Shown: positions 30,883-41,284 of the stretch, piece after piece
Position numbering within the stretch: the stretch's first letter is position 1
Layout: the number at the start of each line of letters is the position of its first letter
NCBI GenBank assembly: GCA_028023455.1
Contig: JAQFVV010012423.1
Span: 6,924,269 to 6,988,268 of the forward strand
Source: Epiperipatus broadwayi
Taxonomy: Eukaryota; Onychophora; Udeonychophora; Euonychophora; Peripatidae
DNA: 64,000 bases
Reading direction: 5' to 3'
The notes under the pieces: model-generated
Databases searched by the model: none
Seen by the model: the letters and a program-made list of their open reading frames with translations, nothing else
Told to the model about the DNA's origin: nothing
Program-made: the position numbers and the translations under genes

Positions 30883-31855
30883 CAAGATGCTCCAAAAAAG
30901 AGAAAACAGACTCAAATTCAGGAAAACCAAAAAAGAGAAAACAGACTCAAATTCAGGAAAACCAAATGAAGGAATGAGAAAACACTTTGAACAAAATATG
31001 TACCAAATAACCTTTAATATAATAATGTAATCTTTAATAAATTATTTTAGAAAAAATATGAAACCTTGAACAAACACATACATATAAATATGTTACAGTG
31101 AGTTTATAATTTCAGTGAGTTTATAATCTGGTGTGACGTTTAGGCGTGTTTCAATGTAATTTGTCTCATTATGAGATGTGAATACATACATGGTCACCCT
31201 ATAATATATATAATGCAAATAAAATAACACACAATAACAAATTTCACAAAATACAATCATTTTTATGAAGTGGTACAATTTAGCGTGATGTACTACCAAG
31301 TGGTACATGAGCCAAAAAAGATTGGGAAACGCTGGTCTAAATGATAAAGGTGTACCAGATGATTGAAAGAATGCAGTATAAAAAGGTGATAAAGAAGATA
31401 TTAGAAATTACAGACCTATTAGTTTTATACAAAATGTTTACAAAGATAATTACAACTCATCTACAGAGATAATTGGATTTCCACCAACCAAGAGATCCTG
31501 GATTTAAAAGTGGTTTTAGTATAGTAGACCATATCTAGATATTGAGAGAAGTTATAGAAAGAACAAATAAATATGAGTTGCCATTATGCTTTGGATTTAT
31601 AGATTATGAAATGGCATTTGATTCTATAAACATTTCTTCAGTGGTTAAAGCATTGGATCATCAAGGTATAAATCCAGGATATTGTCACATTTTAAAAAAT
31701 ATTTATAAAAATGCAACAGCAACAATTATATTACATAATGATATTAGGAAAGTCAACATTGAGAAGGGTGTAAGATAGGGTGATTCCATATCTCCAAAAC
31801 TTTTTACAGCAGTGCTGCAAGAGGTATTTGGTGGATTAAAATGGGAAGCTAAAGC

Positions 31856-32010
31856 TATCAAGTCCAAGACTTCTCACTGAGGAACTAGAAACTGATATGG
31901 AGATATTAGATGAGTAAGACTAGATAGGCATTATATGTGCAAATATTTTTGCATTCATTTATTACATGGCTTGCATTGGGTAGCACTATGGAGACTTTAT
32001 CACTGTGATG
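31856..32010 (+). repeat. Decayed PLE terminal repeat between two LINEs
   Basis: The sequence AAGTCCAAGACTTCTCACTG, then AGGAACTAGAAACTGATATG, then GAGATATTAGATGAGTAAGA aligns with the 54013-54090 hammerhead region. The following GCATTTATTACATGGCTTGC analogue and TAGCACTATGG match the rest of that terminal repeat. Both halves of stem I are eroded and the CTGATGA box reads CTGAGGA, so no ribozyme activity is expected. It marks the junction between the truncated RTE and the following LINE. Confidence 0.5.
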
Positions 32011-32029
32011 AACAGCTTTTGAAAAAACT

Positions 32030-34800
32030 TTGTCAGAGAATGAACTTGAGCATTGAAGGTTTATCAAATATGTATGAGAGGCAATACACGTGGTCTAGAA
32101 ATAATATATTTCACCCAAATTATGTATTAGTAGAGAAAGATGAAATGAATAAAGTATGGAAAATTAAAAATGTTTGATAATGAAATGAGAATATGTAATA
32201 TTGATCATAATTTCTTTACAATGGAAATCATTAGTAATGTGATAGAAAATAGTAATAAAAGTAGAAAGGATAATGAAAGATGTGGATGAAGAATGAATGA
32301 TAAGAATAAGAGGAATATAAAATAAAAGTAAAAGAAATTATGGAAGAGTTTTTGGGGTTAATATAAGGATTGGTGTGATGAAGTAGAAAAAGTGGCAAAT
32401 AGAGTTTTAGATTAGAGTATTTAGAAGAATAAATGCAATAGAAAAGTGAGAATTAATAAAAGTATAAAAGAGAGGGGGAAAGCATGCAAAGAATATAAGT
32501 GTGCTATTAAAAACAAGGAAAGTGAAAAAGATGTTAAATGGGAAAACTATTTTAAAAAAAGAAGTTGGCTAAAATAGATAATTATATAGAGAGAATGAAA
32601 TTAAATAGTATATTATTGAAGGATATTAATAAAAATGGAAGAGATGGGAGTAAAAAATTTTGAAAATATATTAAAAGAAGGAATTTTAGGGAAGAGAGAA
32701 ATAGTATTACTAAATTATGAGGAAAAAGAGTGTTTCTCTAGAAAAGAATTTGAGACAATCTTAAATAAGTACGTAATGGATATAGAAAAGATGTTAGACG
32801 TGAAAGATAGAGTGATAACAAATATAAAAGTACATAGTAATGGAAATATCAGTTTTGCAAAAAATGGACTGAATGAGGCAGGGAAGAAATTGAAAAGTGA
32901 AAGGCAAAAGGTTTATATTGATGGGCTGCAGAGATGGTGATGAATTTGGAAAATAAGGCAAAATTAAATCTATTATCATGTTTTAATAAGAAGGCACAAA
33001 AGAGAGAATTTCCAGATAGCTAGAATAATACAAGAGTAAGGCTATTATTTAAAGAAAAGAGTAAGGACCATAGAAAGTTAAACAATTATAAACTGATAGC
33101 AGTAACACCAGTGTTATATAAAATTTTTGCATTTATGGTGGCTGGAAGGTGGCAAAATGGGTGGAAGAAAATAATATAGTAGGAGAAATGCAAGGAGGTT
33201 TTAGATTGGATAGGCATGTAGGAGATAATTTATTTGTAGTCACATAACTTATAGATATGAGTAGGAATATAGGTAGCCAGTTATATATAATCTTTATAGA
33301 TATAGAGAAGGCATATAATAGAATAAATAGATTATGGATAAGTTTAGTAAATTTGGGAATGAATAGAGCTTTAGTGGATTTTATTAAGAGATTGTATGAA
33401 AATAATTATTATACCTATCAATTAGGAAATATAAAATCAGTTAGAATTAAAAATGGGGGTGGGACTAAGGCAAGGATATCTTATGTCATCTATTTTGTTT
33501 CTGTTATATTTGAGAGAATGGAGAGAGTAATAGAAAGACTAGGAAGAGGGTTAGAGATACCATTAATAAATGGCAAGGAAGTATATATATCATGAGGTCT
33601 TTTATTTACTAATGATATCTTCTTGTGTACAGAAAGTAGAGAAGATATGGAAGTTATTCTGAAGATATACACAATGGTGGTTAAAGAGATGAGAATTAAA
33701 TTTAGTGAAAAGAAATCAAAAGTAATGATGATGAATGCTAGGGAAAGAGAAGAGAAAGAGTTTTTATTAGGGGATATAAAGTTAAATGTGGTGAATACGT
33801 ACAACTATTTGGGGATTATCTTAAATAATAAAAAGAAATTGCTTGGACGAATGGTTTAAAAAAATTGATAAATGAAGCAAAGAAAGGGACTGATAGTGTT
33901 TTCATATAATAAATATGATGTAGCAAGAATTGTATGGAAGAGAGTGACAATAGCAGAGTTAACTTAGGGTAACAATGTGTTAGATTCTAGAAAAAGTACA
34001 AAGAGGAGCAGGAATACATGCATTAGATGCAGATGTGTGGATCACAAAGGAGGCAATTCAAGGAGGAATGGGATGGTCAAGTTTAGAGATGCAAAAAGCA
34101 AAATTTAAATGTTCAGTAGAATGCAATTTATGGATAGTAAGAGAATAGCCAAAATAGTATTTAATCAGGTTGTGAGTAAGGGATGGTTAACAAGATGGTG
34201 ATAAAGTTAATATGATGTGCAGAACATTTGGATAAGGCTTTATGTTAGTATACTTATACAAAAGATGGGATTACTGTGTTAGGAGAATTGTTGATGTTAT
34301 GTTGGCAAGAAATAGAATAGAAGAATAGATGCATTAATAAAAAATAGGAAGTTGGAGAGATGGAGAAATAATATGGAGAGTAAAACAAGCTTAAATATAT
34401 ATAGAAGAAAACAGAATATTGTGTGTGAGTTAATTTACAATAATAACAAGGAAAGTAGTTTACTGTTTAAGGCTCAAACAGGTTCATTAGCAACAATGGA
34501 ATAGACATATAAATGAATGAATGTGGGTGATTTAATCTGCAAGTTATGTAGTGAAGGCATGGAAAATATTATGCATCTGTTAATTGAATGTAAATGCTTA
34601 CAAGTAGAAAGGATAAAAATAATGAAGTTTTTGGAGAATAAATAAAAATAAAGTGATTATACAGAAAGTGGATTCTTGGGTTTTTATACAGTGGACAAAA
34701 CTAATGTTGTGGAACTGGGATGGAGCAAGATACGGAAGAATATGGGAAAAACTTAGGGTGAAGAATGGAAATGGAAAGTAAGATGACATCAGGTTTCTCT
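32030..34800 (+). mobile_element. Second LINE (endonuclease-RT type), decayed
   Basis: Plus-strand frames show an endonuclease tail (YTWSRNNIF, DYVLV-like NYVLVEKDEMNKVW, then a degraded SDH near NIDHNFFTMEI, 32080-32230). A Lys-rich linker (32240-32620) is followed by an RT (32635-33860). The terminal zinc-knuckle-like motif is ICKLCSEGMENIMHLLIECK at about 34528-34590. The layout matches Jockey/I-superfamily LINE ORF2. It differs in sequence from both the RTE and the minus-strand LINE, so it is a third LINE lineage in the window. The 3' end is near 34800-34870 without a clear poly(A). Confidence 0.75.
32635..33859 (+). pseudogene. LINE reverse transcriptase
   Basis: Residues from three frames give motif A FIDIEKAYNRI (33293-33325, where the family has A-Y-D-R), then a decayed motif B (GTKARISYVIYFVSVIFERM, where the family has R-Q-G-C-P-x-S-P). 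Past an in-frame stop, LLFTNDIFLCTESREDMEVI (33600-33660) is the L-L-F-A-D-D catalytic motif with the first Asp changed to Asn. INFSEKK-like IKFSEKKSKVM and YNYLGIIL follow as the thumb motifs. At least one catalytic residue is lost, so the enzyme is dead. The 101-codon ORF at 32635-32940 lies upstream of the palm. Confidence 0.75.
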
Positions 34801-34869
34801 GGGCATGGTGACTGAGAGATTATTATCTTCAATAAAGAAGCCATAGTGCATCATATCCCTGTAAAAATA

Positions 34870-35663
34870 GTAATTGTATTATTTTTTACCAAAAAAAAAA
34901 TCTAAGTGATAAATAAAAGTTATAATCATTAATTTTTTATTAATATATCATGTTATAATAGTCATAAAAATTTATAAAACATTTAGATTTCATCAAGTAT
35001 TTCTGACAAGGAGCAATTCTCTTCAATCTACTCTTTGGAGCAATCTATTGCAACCTTGAGTAATCAATGGATACTAAATAGTATATTACTATAACATTCA
35101 CAGACTGATATCTTTATTTTATTTCATTAAAAAGTAGAATTTATATCTGGAACTAATATACATCTTGCAGCCATCTTTTACTTTTTTATATTAGACAAAC
35201 TAATATTCCTAAAATTAAAAAAAAAACTAAGATCTTGAATTCAAGCTAACTTGCTGTCATAATTATATAAATTTGACTCACAATTAATTTTTATATTTTT
35301 TACAAACTTCAAATTTATTCTAGCTGTAGTTAGCCAAGAAGTGTGATACAAATGACAATGTTACATAATTTTCTCAGATGCTTACTCATATGCTTCCAAG
35401 AGTGTATGACTCATACTATTCTAGAGCCATCTATTGTAAGTTTAAAACAATTAATCTACACCAAATAACAATTAATCTAAACCAGATAGTACTGTGTTGT
35501 AATATCCCTATACTCAAATTGACTTCTGGATTTAGGCTTTCTGACTGGGGATTAGACTTCAAGTTGTAATTGATGAACTTATATATTTAACAGTAATTTT
35601 TTATTTCTTTATACTATTCAAAGATAATAGTCTAAAATTTAAAAAAATATTGAGGGTTTAGAA
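34870..35663. other. AT-rich stretch, nothing firm
   Basis: Short similarity to PLE terminal repeats may exist near 35030-35075 (TTGAGTAATCAATGGATAC), but too little to annotate as an element. The 63-codon ORF at 35378-35569 has no motif. Confidence 0.35.
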
Positions 35664-36182
35664 CAGTGGTCTTCAACCTTTTCACACCTGCGGTCCAGCA
35701 AAAATAAGGATAAGGTTCCGCGGACCAGCAAAAATAAGGATAAGATTTCGCAGACTGGCAGAAGTCTATAGATAAATTTTCTTAAAGATAAGCATAATTG
35801 TTATAACTGATCAAAACAACAATGTTAAATATATAAGATAAAGTTTTATATATATATATGGAGTTTATATAATAAAAAACTTTTTTTTAAATTTTTTTTA
35901 GAAAAGTAATAAAAAATTTAATTCTACCCCCCCTCCCCCCATAAACATCTGTGATAACTAGAAAAACAAATTAATTTATGAATGATTGATTAGACTTTGT
36001 TTCGTTCTGTTTTTTTTGTTTTTTTTTTAATCGGGGAAAAATGACATGAAAAAATAAATAAAAATTAGCTTAATTAAAAGTTTAAACTCTTATTATTATA
36101 AACTTTTTACTGCCTGTCTAGCATGCGGACCAGCAGAAAAGTTGCGCGGCCCGGGCCGCGGACCAAGGGTTGAAGAACACTG
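35664..36182. mobile_element. hAT MITE with perfect 8 bp target duplication
   Basis: The ends CAGTGGTCTTCAACCTTTTC and, from the right, CAGTGTTCTTCAACCCTTGG are inverted repeats typical of hAT. GTTTAGAA is duplicated exactly on both sides (35656-35663 and 36183-36190). The subterminal parts are GC-rich (GCGGCCCGGGCCGCGG on the right, TTCCGCGGACCAGC on the left) and include a 19 bp direct repeat, CCAGCAAAAATAAGGATAA, on the left. The 519 bp interior is AT-rich and has no transposase. It belongs to a different hAT family from 29706-31334. Confidence 0.9.
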
Positions 36183-36527
36183 GTTTAGAACATATTATAT
36201 CCTGAGGGTGTCCAAAATACCGGTCAGGTAGAGATAAAACAAATATATGCAATAATTATATGAAAAAATATTTATTAACAATAAGAATAATTAATAATTA
36301 AACAATAAAAATAAGAATGCAAAAAATGGTACTTTGATAGCTCATTAAATCGAAAGCATGTACAGAATAATCAAACTGATTAAATCAGTTTATTACTCTT
36401 CTAAATTAAAAACATGTTTTTCTGCCTTTTAAAGAAAACAACTTTATTTCCTTCTTTACTTTGAATGATATTTTTGAAATACAAGCATAATTCGTATACT
36501 TGGAGTTTAAATGTAATATAGATGATT
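36183..36527. other. AT-rich gap
   Basis: No feature beyond the right-hand target duplication of the hAT MITE (36183-36190). Apparent minus-strand coding at 36406-36606 overlaps the SINE copy and has no motif. Confidence 0.4.
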
Positions 36528-36640
36528 TGAACATGTGTGTAGTCATGTGGATCAATTGTATGAGATAGAGTGGATAGCTGAAGGAAGCTTGAAAGGCTGT
36601 GTTCAAATCCCCTATATTTCTTTACTTTTACTACTTAGGA
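36528..36640 (+). repeat. SINE family, copy 1
   Basis: ACATGTGTGTAGTCATGTGG, then ATGAGATAGAGTGGATAGC, then GTTCAAATCCCCTATATTT. Two related copies lie at 53628-53750 (minus) and 55622-55750. GTTCAAATCC fits the RNA polymerase III B box (GWTCRANNC), and TAGTCATGTGG sits at a plausible A-box distance, so a tRNA-derived SINE is the likeliest reading. Confidence 0.5.
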
Positions 36641-37234
36641 AAATAAAACTATGCACATTGTTTGAGAATAAATTATCATACAACAATTTTTTTTACTTTC
36701 TCATTTGCAATTAAAGTTTGGATTCATGGTTTTAGATTCTTTGTTTATATACTTACGATTCAAAATATTTTTATGTGCCATCAATCAGATGAATATCTAT
36801 CTTTTCATAGGAAGAATATCTACATCCAACAAAGTTTTGTGGACATGTTTACCTGAGTCACCAGACCTTTCATCTTTTCAAAACAAAACTTTTGCACTAA
36901 CTATAAAAACTCGTAAGTTTACCAATATCCAATAAAAAACTATTCTTACAAATCAATTTATAAATTGATGACTTAAAGAATAAAGATAATAAACTTTTAA
37001 TTCTTTCTAACAATCAAATATGTATTATTAGCAGACATAGATATATTTATTAAATATATTTTATAATAAAAAATTATTATTATAATTTAAAACAATATAG
37101 TCAGAAGAAAATTGACTTCTCTGAATATAACCATTATTTTCAAAACTATTAAGCCTTCTATTTCTATAACAAAAATTCAATAATTCTATATCTAAACGGT
37201 ATTTTGCACATTTAACAATAAAAAATTATAAATT
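36641..37234. other. AT-rich stretch, nothing recognised
   Basis: Overlapping short open frames at 36662-36935 show no motif. No repeat copy noted. Confidence 0.45.
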
Positions 37235-37379
37235 TATAAAGCATTTAACTTGCTAAGCATGCTTTTGATGTTTATGGTCAGATTCATATCTCTAGTAATG
37301 ACAACAGGATATTGCATGTGTTTATATAATGAATAGAATATTGAAATCTGCTAACAATTATGTAAATATTTAATTTACA

Positions 37380-37793
37380 TATTCCATGGTCTTTGGTAAT
37401 AATATGCATGATTATTTTTTATTGATCATCTAAGAGTTATTGGCAATAAACCATATTTCCTTAATTTTGTGCTTTATGTCATCTCGCTCCAAATATACTA
37501 TATTAACTGATGTGCTCATATTCCATCTTGTGTTTTAAGAGTATTAACTTGTATTCTGAATTAGCTTTAGTGCAGTTATTAAAATACTTATTCTGTGCTA
37601 CCCTAGTTTGCCCTGTTTGCATGTGACTCCCCAAAGTACAGTGAGCTGCATAATGAATTACTGCAGCTAATCTTATATATGATTTGTGGGATGAGATCTG
37701 AGGGTAGTTATTTTTTGTATTGTTTATTAGTTTATTTAGTGATGGAGAAGTCCAAAAGCTAATATTATAAGCATTGGAACAGATTTTACTCAA
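37380..37793 (-). pseudogene. PLE GIY-YIG endonuclease remnant
   Basis: The 96-codon frame 37793-37503 reads FWTSPSLNKLINNTKNN (linker), a degenerate GIY block (VIHYAAHC), MQTGQTRVAQNKY (where PLEs have V-Y-x-G-Q-T-x-R), and NCTKANSEYKLILLKHKMEY. Continuing on the minus strand past a stop, ERDDIKHKIKEIWFIANNS holds the conserved K-I-K-E Glu, then INKK. Relative to the 23 kb copy the GIY half is the most eroded. The RT remnant lies immediately upstream on the same strand. Confidence 0.65.
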
Positions 37794-37799
37794 TCTATG

Positions 37800-38400
37800 A
37801 GGTAGACCTGGTAAATAGGGGAGATTTAGTCAAGGTTTTATATCTTGTTTTGGATGTATATTTTTTTTTGCATTTGAATAAAAAATTTGACAGTGTTGAT
37901 TAGAATGTTATGTGATCCTATTTCATGTAAATATATAATGTACACTTTGACATTGGGCTTTGTATTTGTACAATTTAAAGTTTCGATGTAAGAAGCCTTT
38001 GAGACCTACTAATTTGTGTGAAATTTGGGCTAATGATCAAGTGTGAATTGCTCCTGTAATTTGTAATGATTTGATACTCATCTTATAATCCAGATGGTTA
38101 TTGTATATTTATATGTATAAATCTAGAAATTTAATACCATTTTCTGCATCTTCATATTTCATAGTTCACTTTAAAGATATTAATTAGATAAGCTCTTGGC
38201 TTATGTTTGCAATGTGATTCTCATAAGTGCAAATAAGCATACTATCTATGTACCTTAAGTAGATCAAACCAGGTGTGATGGCTAAATATTTTGAAATAAT
38301 TATTTGCATTTTGATAAAGTGATACTACATACAATTCCACTAATCATTAAGCCTACTGATCATCAATATTCCATTTTGTAATACTTGTCATTTATTAGGG
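37800..38400 (-). pseudogene. PLE reverse transcriptase, C-terminal part
   Basis: On the minus strand GLIYLRYIDSMLICTYENHI (38270-38215) corresponds to the PLE R-Y-x-D-D catalytic block, with the second Asp changed to Ser. MKYEDAENGIKFLDLYI (38160-38112) matches the E-x-x-x-x-x-F-L-D-L motif that follows in PLE RTs. AQISHKLVGLKGFLHRNFKL (about 38035-37980) is in the expected position of the thumb region before the endonuclease. The catalytic change and stops indicate an inactive copy. The N-terminal RT motifs are not seen. Confidence 0.68.
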
Positions 38401-39383
38401 CTGTGATGTCACTGTCTATTCAGTTCAAACAATCAATAATAAATTTGATTTTCCTAGAATCATAATCTGATTTCTGTACCAACTCTTTAATAATATCTAT
38501 TGAATGCATGCAGGAATTGGAGCCATTTAGCTAGCTCAGTTATGTTTAAAGATGCTCGTTTGTGATTTGGATTAATTTTGAGATCTTTTAATATTATTAG
38601 TGCAATTGAAAGAAGTCTTAATAATGTATTTTCTGAATACCAACTCTGCAGTAAGCCATTCTCCAATCATTTTTGTAGCAATAATAGGATTCCCTGAAGA
38701 AACCATCATTAATCTTAGAGTGTAATTAAATTTATGCAATTTAATGTTTACAAAAATTCACAGAGGTATGGGTTGTGGTAGGGTATATTCATAAATATTC
38801 TGATCTATTAAAAACCTAAAATAGAAGATATGAGATGACAGAAATTGCAAAATTAAGGAAGCATTATTTATCACCAATAACTCTCACGCGATCAATAAAA
38901 AAGAATTATGCATACCATTATCAAAGAAATGGAATATGCAAATTAAAATATTTACATAATTGTTAGCAGATTTAAATATCGTCTATCCATTATACAAACA
39001 CATACAATATCCTGTTGTCATTAATCGAGCTATGAATCTGACCGTAAAGCATGCTCAGCAAGTGAAACATTTTATAAATTTATGTTTTCGTGTTAAACGT
39101 GAAAAATGCTGTTTAAAAATAGAATTATATTTAAATAAGATAAGGAGTGGAGTATCAGCGAAAAAATTAATAAAGAAACTTTCTCGTAAATAAAAAGTTG
39201 ATAACTCTAGGGCCATATCATATTTCTTAAATTTTTCAATCAAAAAAAAAAATTTTCTTCAATAGTAAAATTAATATTAAAATCGAAAGCATTCAATCAG
39301 TCAAAAATTCTCCAAATCAAGAAACTTCAATTTTTTTTTCTGAATAACAAACAAACAATCATCAATATTATCTAACAAATAAT

Positions 39384-40214
39384 TTTAAAGAAACAAGGAA
39401 ATAAGTAATAACACTACTCTCTTAAAAATCAATATAGACAGCACACATCAAATAAGAAATAATATAACCAAACCAATCTTTCTTTTTAATCATGTAGAAC
39501 ACATTATTACACAAAATATATCAAATCCTCTAGTAACAATAGTAAATCACGAATAACTTTAATATGATCAGCACAAAAATATGATTCTCTAAAATAGAAA
39601 TATAGTAATACTTTTTAATCTATCAACTGATTGATACATATTTTCGTTTTATAGAGTAAATTGTTAATAAAATTTTGAAATTTCTTATATAAGATTTTTT
39701 AAAAATTATACTAGTTTACATTAACTTTGTGTTACTTCTTCTTTTGAAACATTTAATAAAATAAATAGTTTTGATTTAGAGAATTATTATGTATTTGGTC
39801 AGATATTGAAAATATTTATCAGTAGTTGATAGATTAAAAAGTATTAATGTATTTTTTTTTGTTTTAAGGAAGTACGAGTATTTTTTTACTGATAAGTTGA
39901 CGATTATTCATGATTTGTTGTTATTATTATTATAGGATTGAATGTAATTTATATGTAATAATGTGTTTTATAAGATTAAAAAGTGACGGATTATTGGTTA
40001 TGTTATTTCTCTTTTGATGTGCTCTATTTATATTGATTTTTTAGAAAGTAGTGTTATTAATAATTTTTCTGTTTCTTTAAAATTAGTATGTGCAGAACGC
40101 AACGATCGGAAAAGAAAATTTAAGGAAGCGTCGTTTATCGTTAATATCACCCACATGATAAACAAAAAAAGACTCTTGTATAGCATTAGTGGAATATGCA
40201 AATTTAAAAATTGA
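39384..40214. mobile_element. PLE-associated foldback with endonuclease end
   Basis: The segment 39384-39632 is mirrored at 39818-40085: AATACTTTTTAATCTATCAAC with its complement, AATAACACTACT with AGTAGTGTTATT, and AACACATTATTACA with TGTAATAATGTGTT. Immediately beyond the right arm the plus strand encodes a PLE endonuclease C-terminus (40085-40214). The spacing and direction resemble the 16.7-17.7 and 37-39 kb structures. The stretch 39081-39383 between this and the previous PLE is AT-rich and unassigned. Confidence 0.6.
40085..40214 (+). pseudogene. PLE GIY-YIG endonuclease C-terminus
   Basis: The frame reads VCAERNDRKRKFKEASFIVN, then ITHMINKKRLLYSISGIC, homologous to TESNDHKRKIKEAFYINGN and INRKDTCFDISKKW in the 23 kb copy. 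Only the last ~40 residues of the domain, with the putative catalytic Glu (KEA), are present. Upstream is foldback sequence, not endonuclease. Confidence 0.6.
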
Positions 40215-40452
40215 CATATTAACCACGGAGTATTAATGTTGTGTTTTCTCCTAATAATACAAGTTTAGCCAATAAGTTTGAGCGCTATGATTATGACCTC
40301 CCAGATCAAAGCATTATTCAGCGAGTTATTAATTAAATTAAGAAATAAAATTTAATCTTTTCTGGGGAAGTGATACACTACTTATAGAATAATAATACTA
40401 ATTTAATTTAATAATACTAATTTTAATTAATTTTAATTTAATAATAATATAT

Positions 40453-41284
40453 AACTCAACAAAAACTAAACATAAATCTTCTGAGAAGATAGTCTATATT
40501 TGGACTTCTTGCACACATGCATTTAACTATATCTGCAGTTTTAGAATAATAATAAGAATTTAAATTTAATAATAATAATTTTAATTAAATAGTTGTGTTT
40601 GGTTTGGCTTACAGGTTCGGTTCCAAACCAACAGACAAATGATGACAAACTACTCAACAATTAATGTTAGTTAATCAAACATATAAAAATGGTTTATACA
40701 AGTTAATGGTGAGGTAGTCATGCTGATTAATGAAACTCACTTCCAGCTATATAAGTAGCCTGTCTTGTGAGCTCAAGTAAGACTCTTCTGGCTGTACCAG
40801 ACAGATGCTTCAAGTCGGCTCTAGTTCAGACTCTTCCATTGCACGTAGACAGCCTGCTTCGAGTTGGTTGTCAATGAAGCAGTTTCCAGTCCTTATGTGG
40901 ACTTGCCTCACTGTATGGATGTTGCGATAATGACTAGCAAAAATACCTTTGCTGATGGCGGAGGGTTTATTAGAGAGCACATTCGATCATTCACATTCAC
41001 AAAAGTAATTGCTCACTGCCTTGCCTCCAAAAAGGCTGACTATTTAATGGCAGATCCCCTACCTTACTGGAAGCACTCGGATTATGTGTGTGAACCCCAA
41101 CAAAGAATTTATCCTCATTGGAAAGTGACCGGGTGCTAGACAATCAGGAAAAGAATCTGGAATAGTCCAGTTCTAAAGATAAGGTCAGATATGACAATAA
41201 CTGAACAAAAACTAAACATGAATCTTTTGAGAAAAGTCTATATTTGGACTTCTTGCACACATGCATTTAAGTATATCTGCAGTG
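40453..41284 (+). other. GC-richer LTR-like block between direct repeats
   Basis: Direct repeats of about 87 bp (40453-40541 and 41199-41284, both containing ATATTTGGACTTCTTGCACAC) flank a block whose G+C is visibly higher than anything nearby. It has a TATA box (CTATATAAGTAGCC, 40747-40760) followed by ordinary-complexity sequence. A 91-codon open frame from a TTG at 40864 to 41139 (HCMDVAIMTSKNTFADGGG, CEPQQRIYPHWKVTGC) matches nothing I recognise. It could be an LTR or leader of a retroelement; the Ty3/Gypsy integrase next door is on the opposite strand. Confidence 0.3.

Larger units (their letters stand above)
29706..31334 (+). mobile_element. hAT transposon with perfect 8 bp target duplication
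   Basis: The element begins CAGTGTTTCCCAACC and ends GATTGGGAAACGCTG, which gives inverted ends CAGTGTTTCCCAACC and CAGCGTTTCCCAATC. The eight bases outside, GTCTAAAT, are identical at 29698-29705 and 31335-31342, as expected for hAT. Subterminal GTGGTACGCGTACCACTGGT and AGTGGTACAATTTAGC echo the ends. Part of a transposase (29960-30482) survives in the sense orientation. The host site is the RT gene of an RTE LINE. Confidence 0.9.
28260..31850 (+). mobile_element. RTE-clade LINE, split by a hAT insertion
   Basis: Plus-strand frames give, in order, an apurinic-like endonuclease (about 28275-29110), a linker, and a reverse transcriptase (29475-29697 continuing at 31343-31850). The wording (SSEERLQELEE, IIGLCEVRRKGEETID, IQVYAPTS, SDHRLIRCKI, KGKAPGNDGI, KGVR.GDSISPKLFTA) is that of the RTE clade. 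The RT is interrupted at 29706-31334 by a hAT with an 8 bp target duplication. It ends before the catalytic FADD block because a PLE terminal fragment starts at about 31856. Multiple stops show it is a pseudo-element. Confidence 0.8.
29475..31850 (+). pseudogene. RTE LINE reverse transcriptase, two parts
   Basis: Part one (29475-29697) reads EEVSHAIKFMKKGKAPGNDG at residues 32-51, the RT motif preceding the palm. It stops being LINE sequence at the hAT boundary, and the last residues of that open frame are transposon-encoded. Part two (31343-31850) reads IRNYRPIS, then ILREVIERTNKYELPLCFGF, IDYEMAFDSI (motif A with catalytic Asp) and KGVR-stop-GDSISPKLFTA (motif B). The YADD/FADD box is missing because the sequence is replaced at about 31856 by a PLE terminal fragment. 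Confidence 0.75.
37235..39080 (-). mobile_element. PLE with RT and endonuclease remnants and inverted ends
   Basis: The minus strand reads a PLE reverse transcriptase tail (about 38400-37800) followed by a GIY-YIG endonuclease (37793-37380) and a 3' region down to 37235. The last part, including the endonuclease C-terminus, is repeated in reverse complement at about 38830-39080: GGTCAGATTCATA with TATGAATCTGACC, GACAACAGGATATTG with CAATATCCTGTTGTC, and TCTGCTAACAATTATGTAAAT with its complement. PLE coding sequence is thus enclosed by inverted copies of its own 3' end. Many stops are present. Confidence 0.75.

Noticed and set aside
35925-35940. C-rich tract as a G-quadruplex
   Set aside because: Runs are irregular (seven C, then six C in close succession) within a MITE interior; not a convincing four-run motif.
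40614-40648. tRNA T-arm-like palindrome (GGTTCGGTTCCAAACC)
   Set aside because: No acceptor, D arm or anticodon arm could be placed around it, so it is not a tRNA gene.
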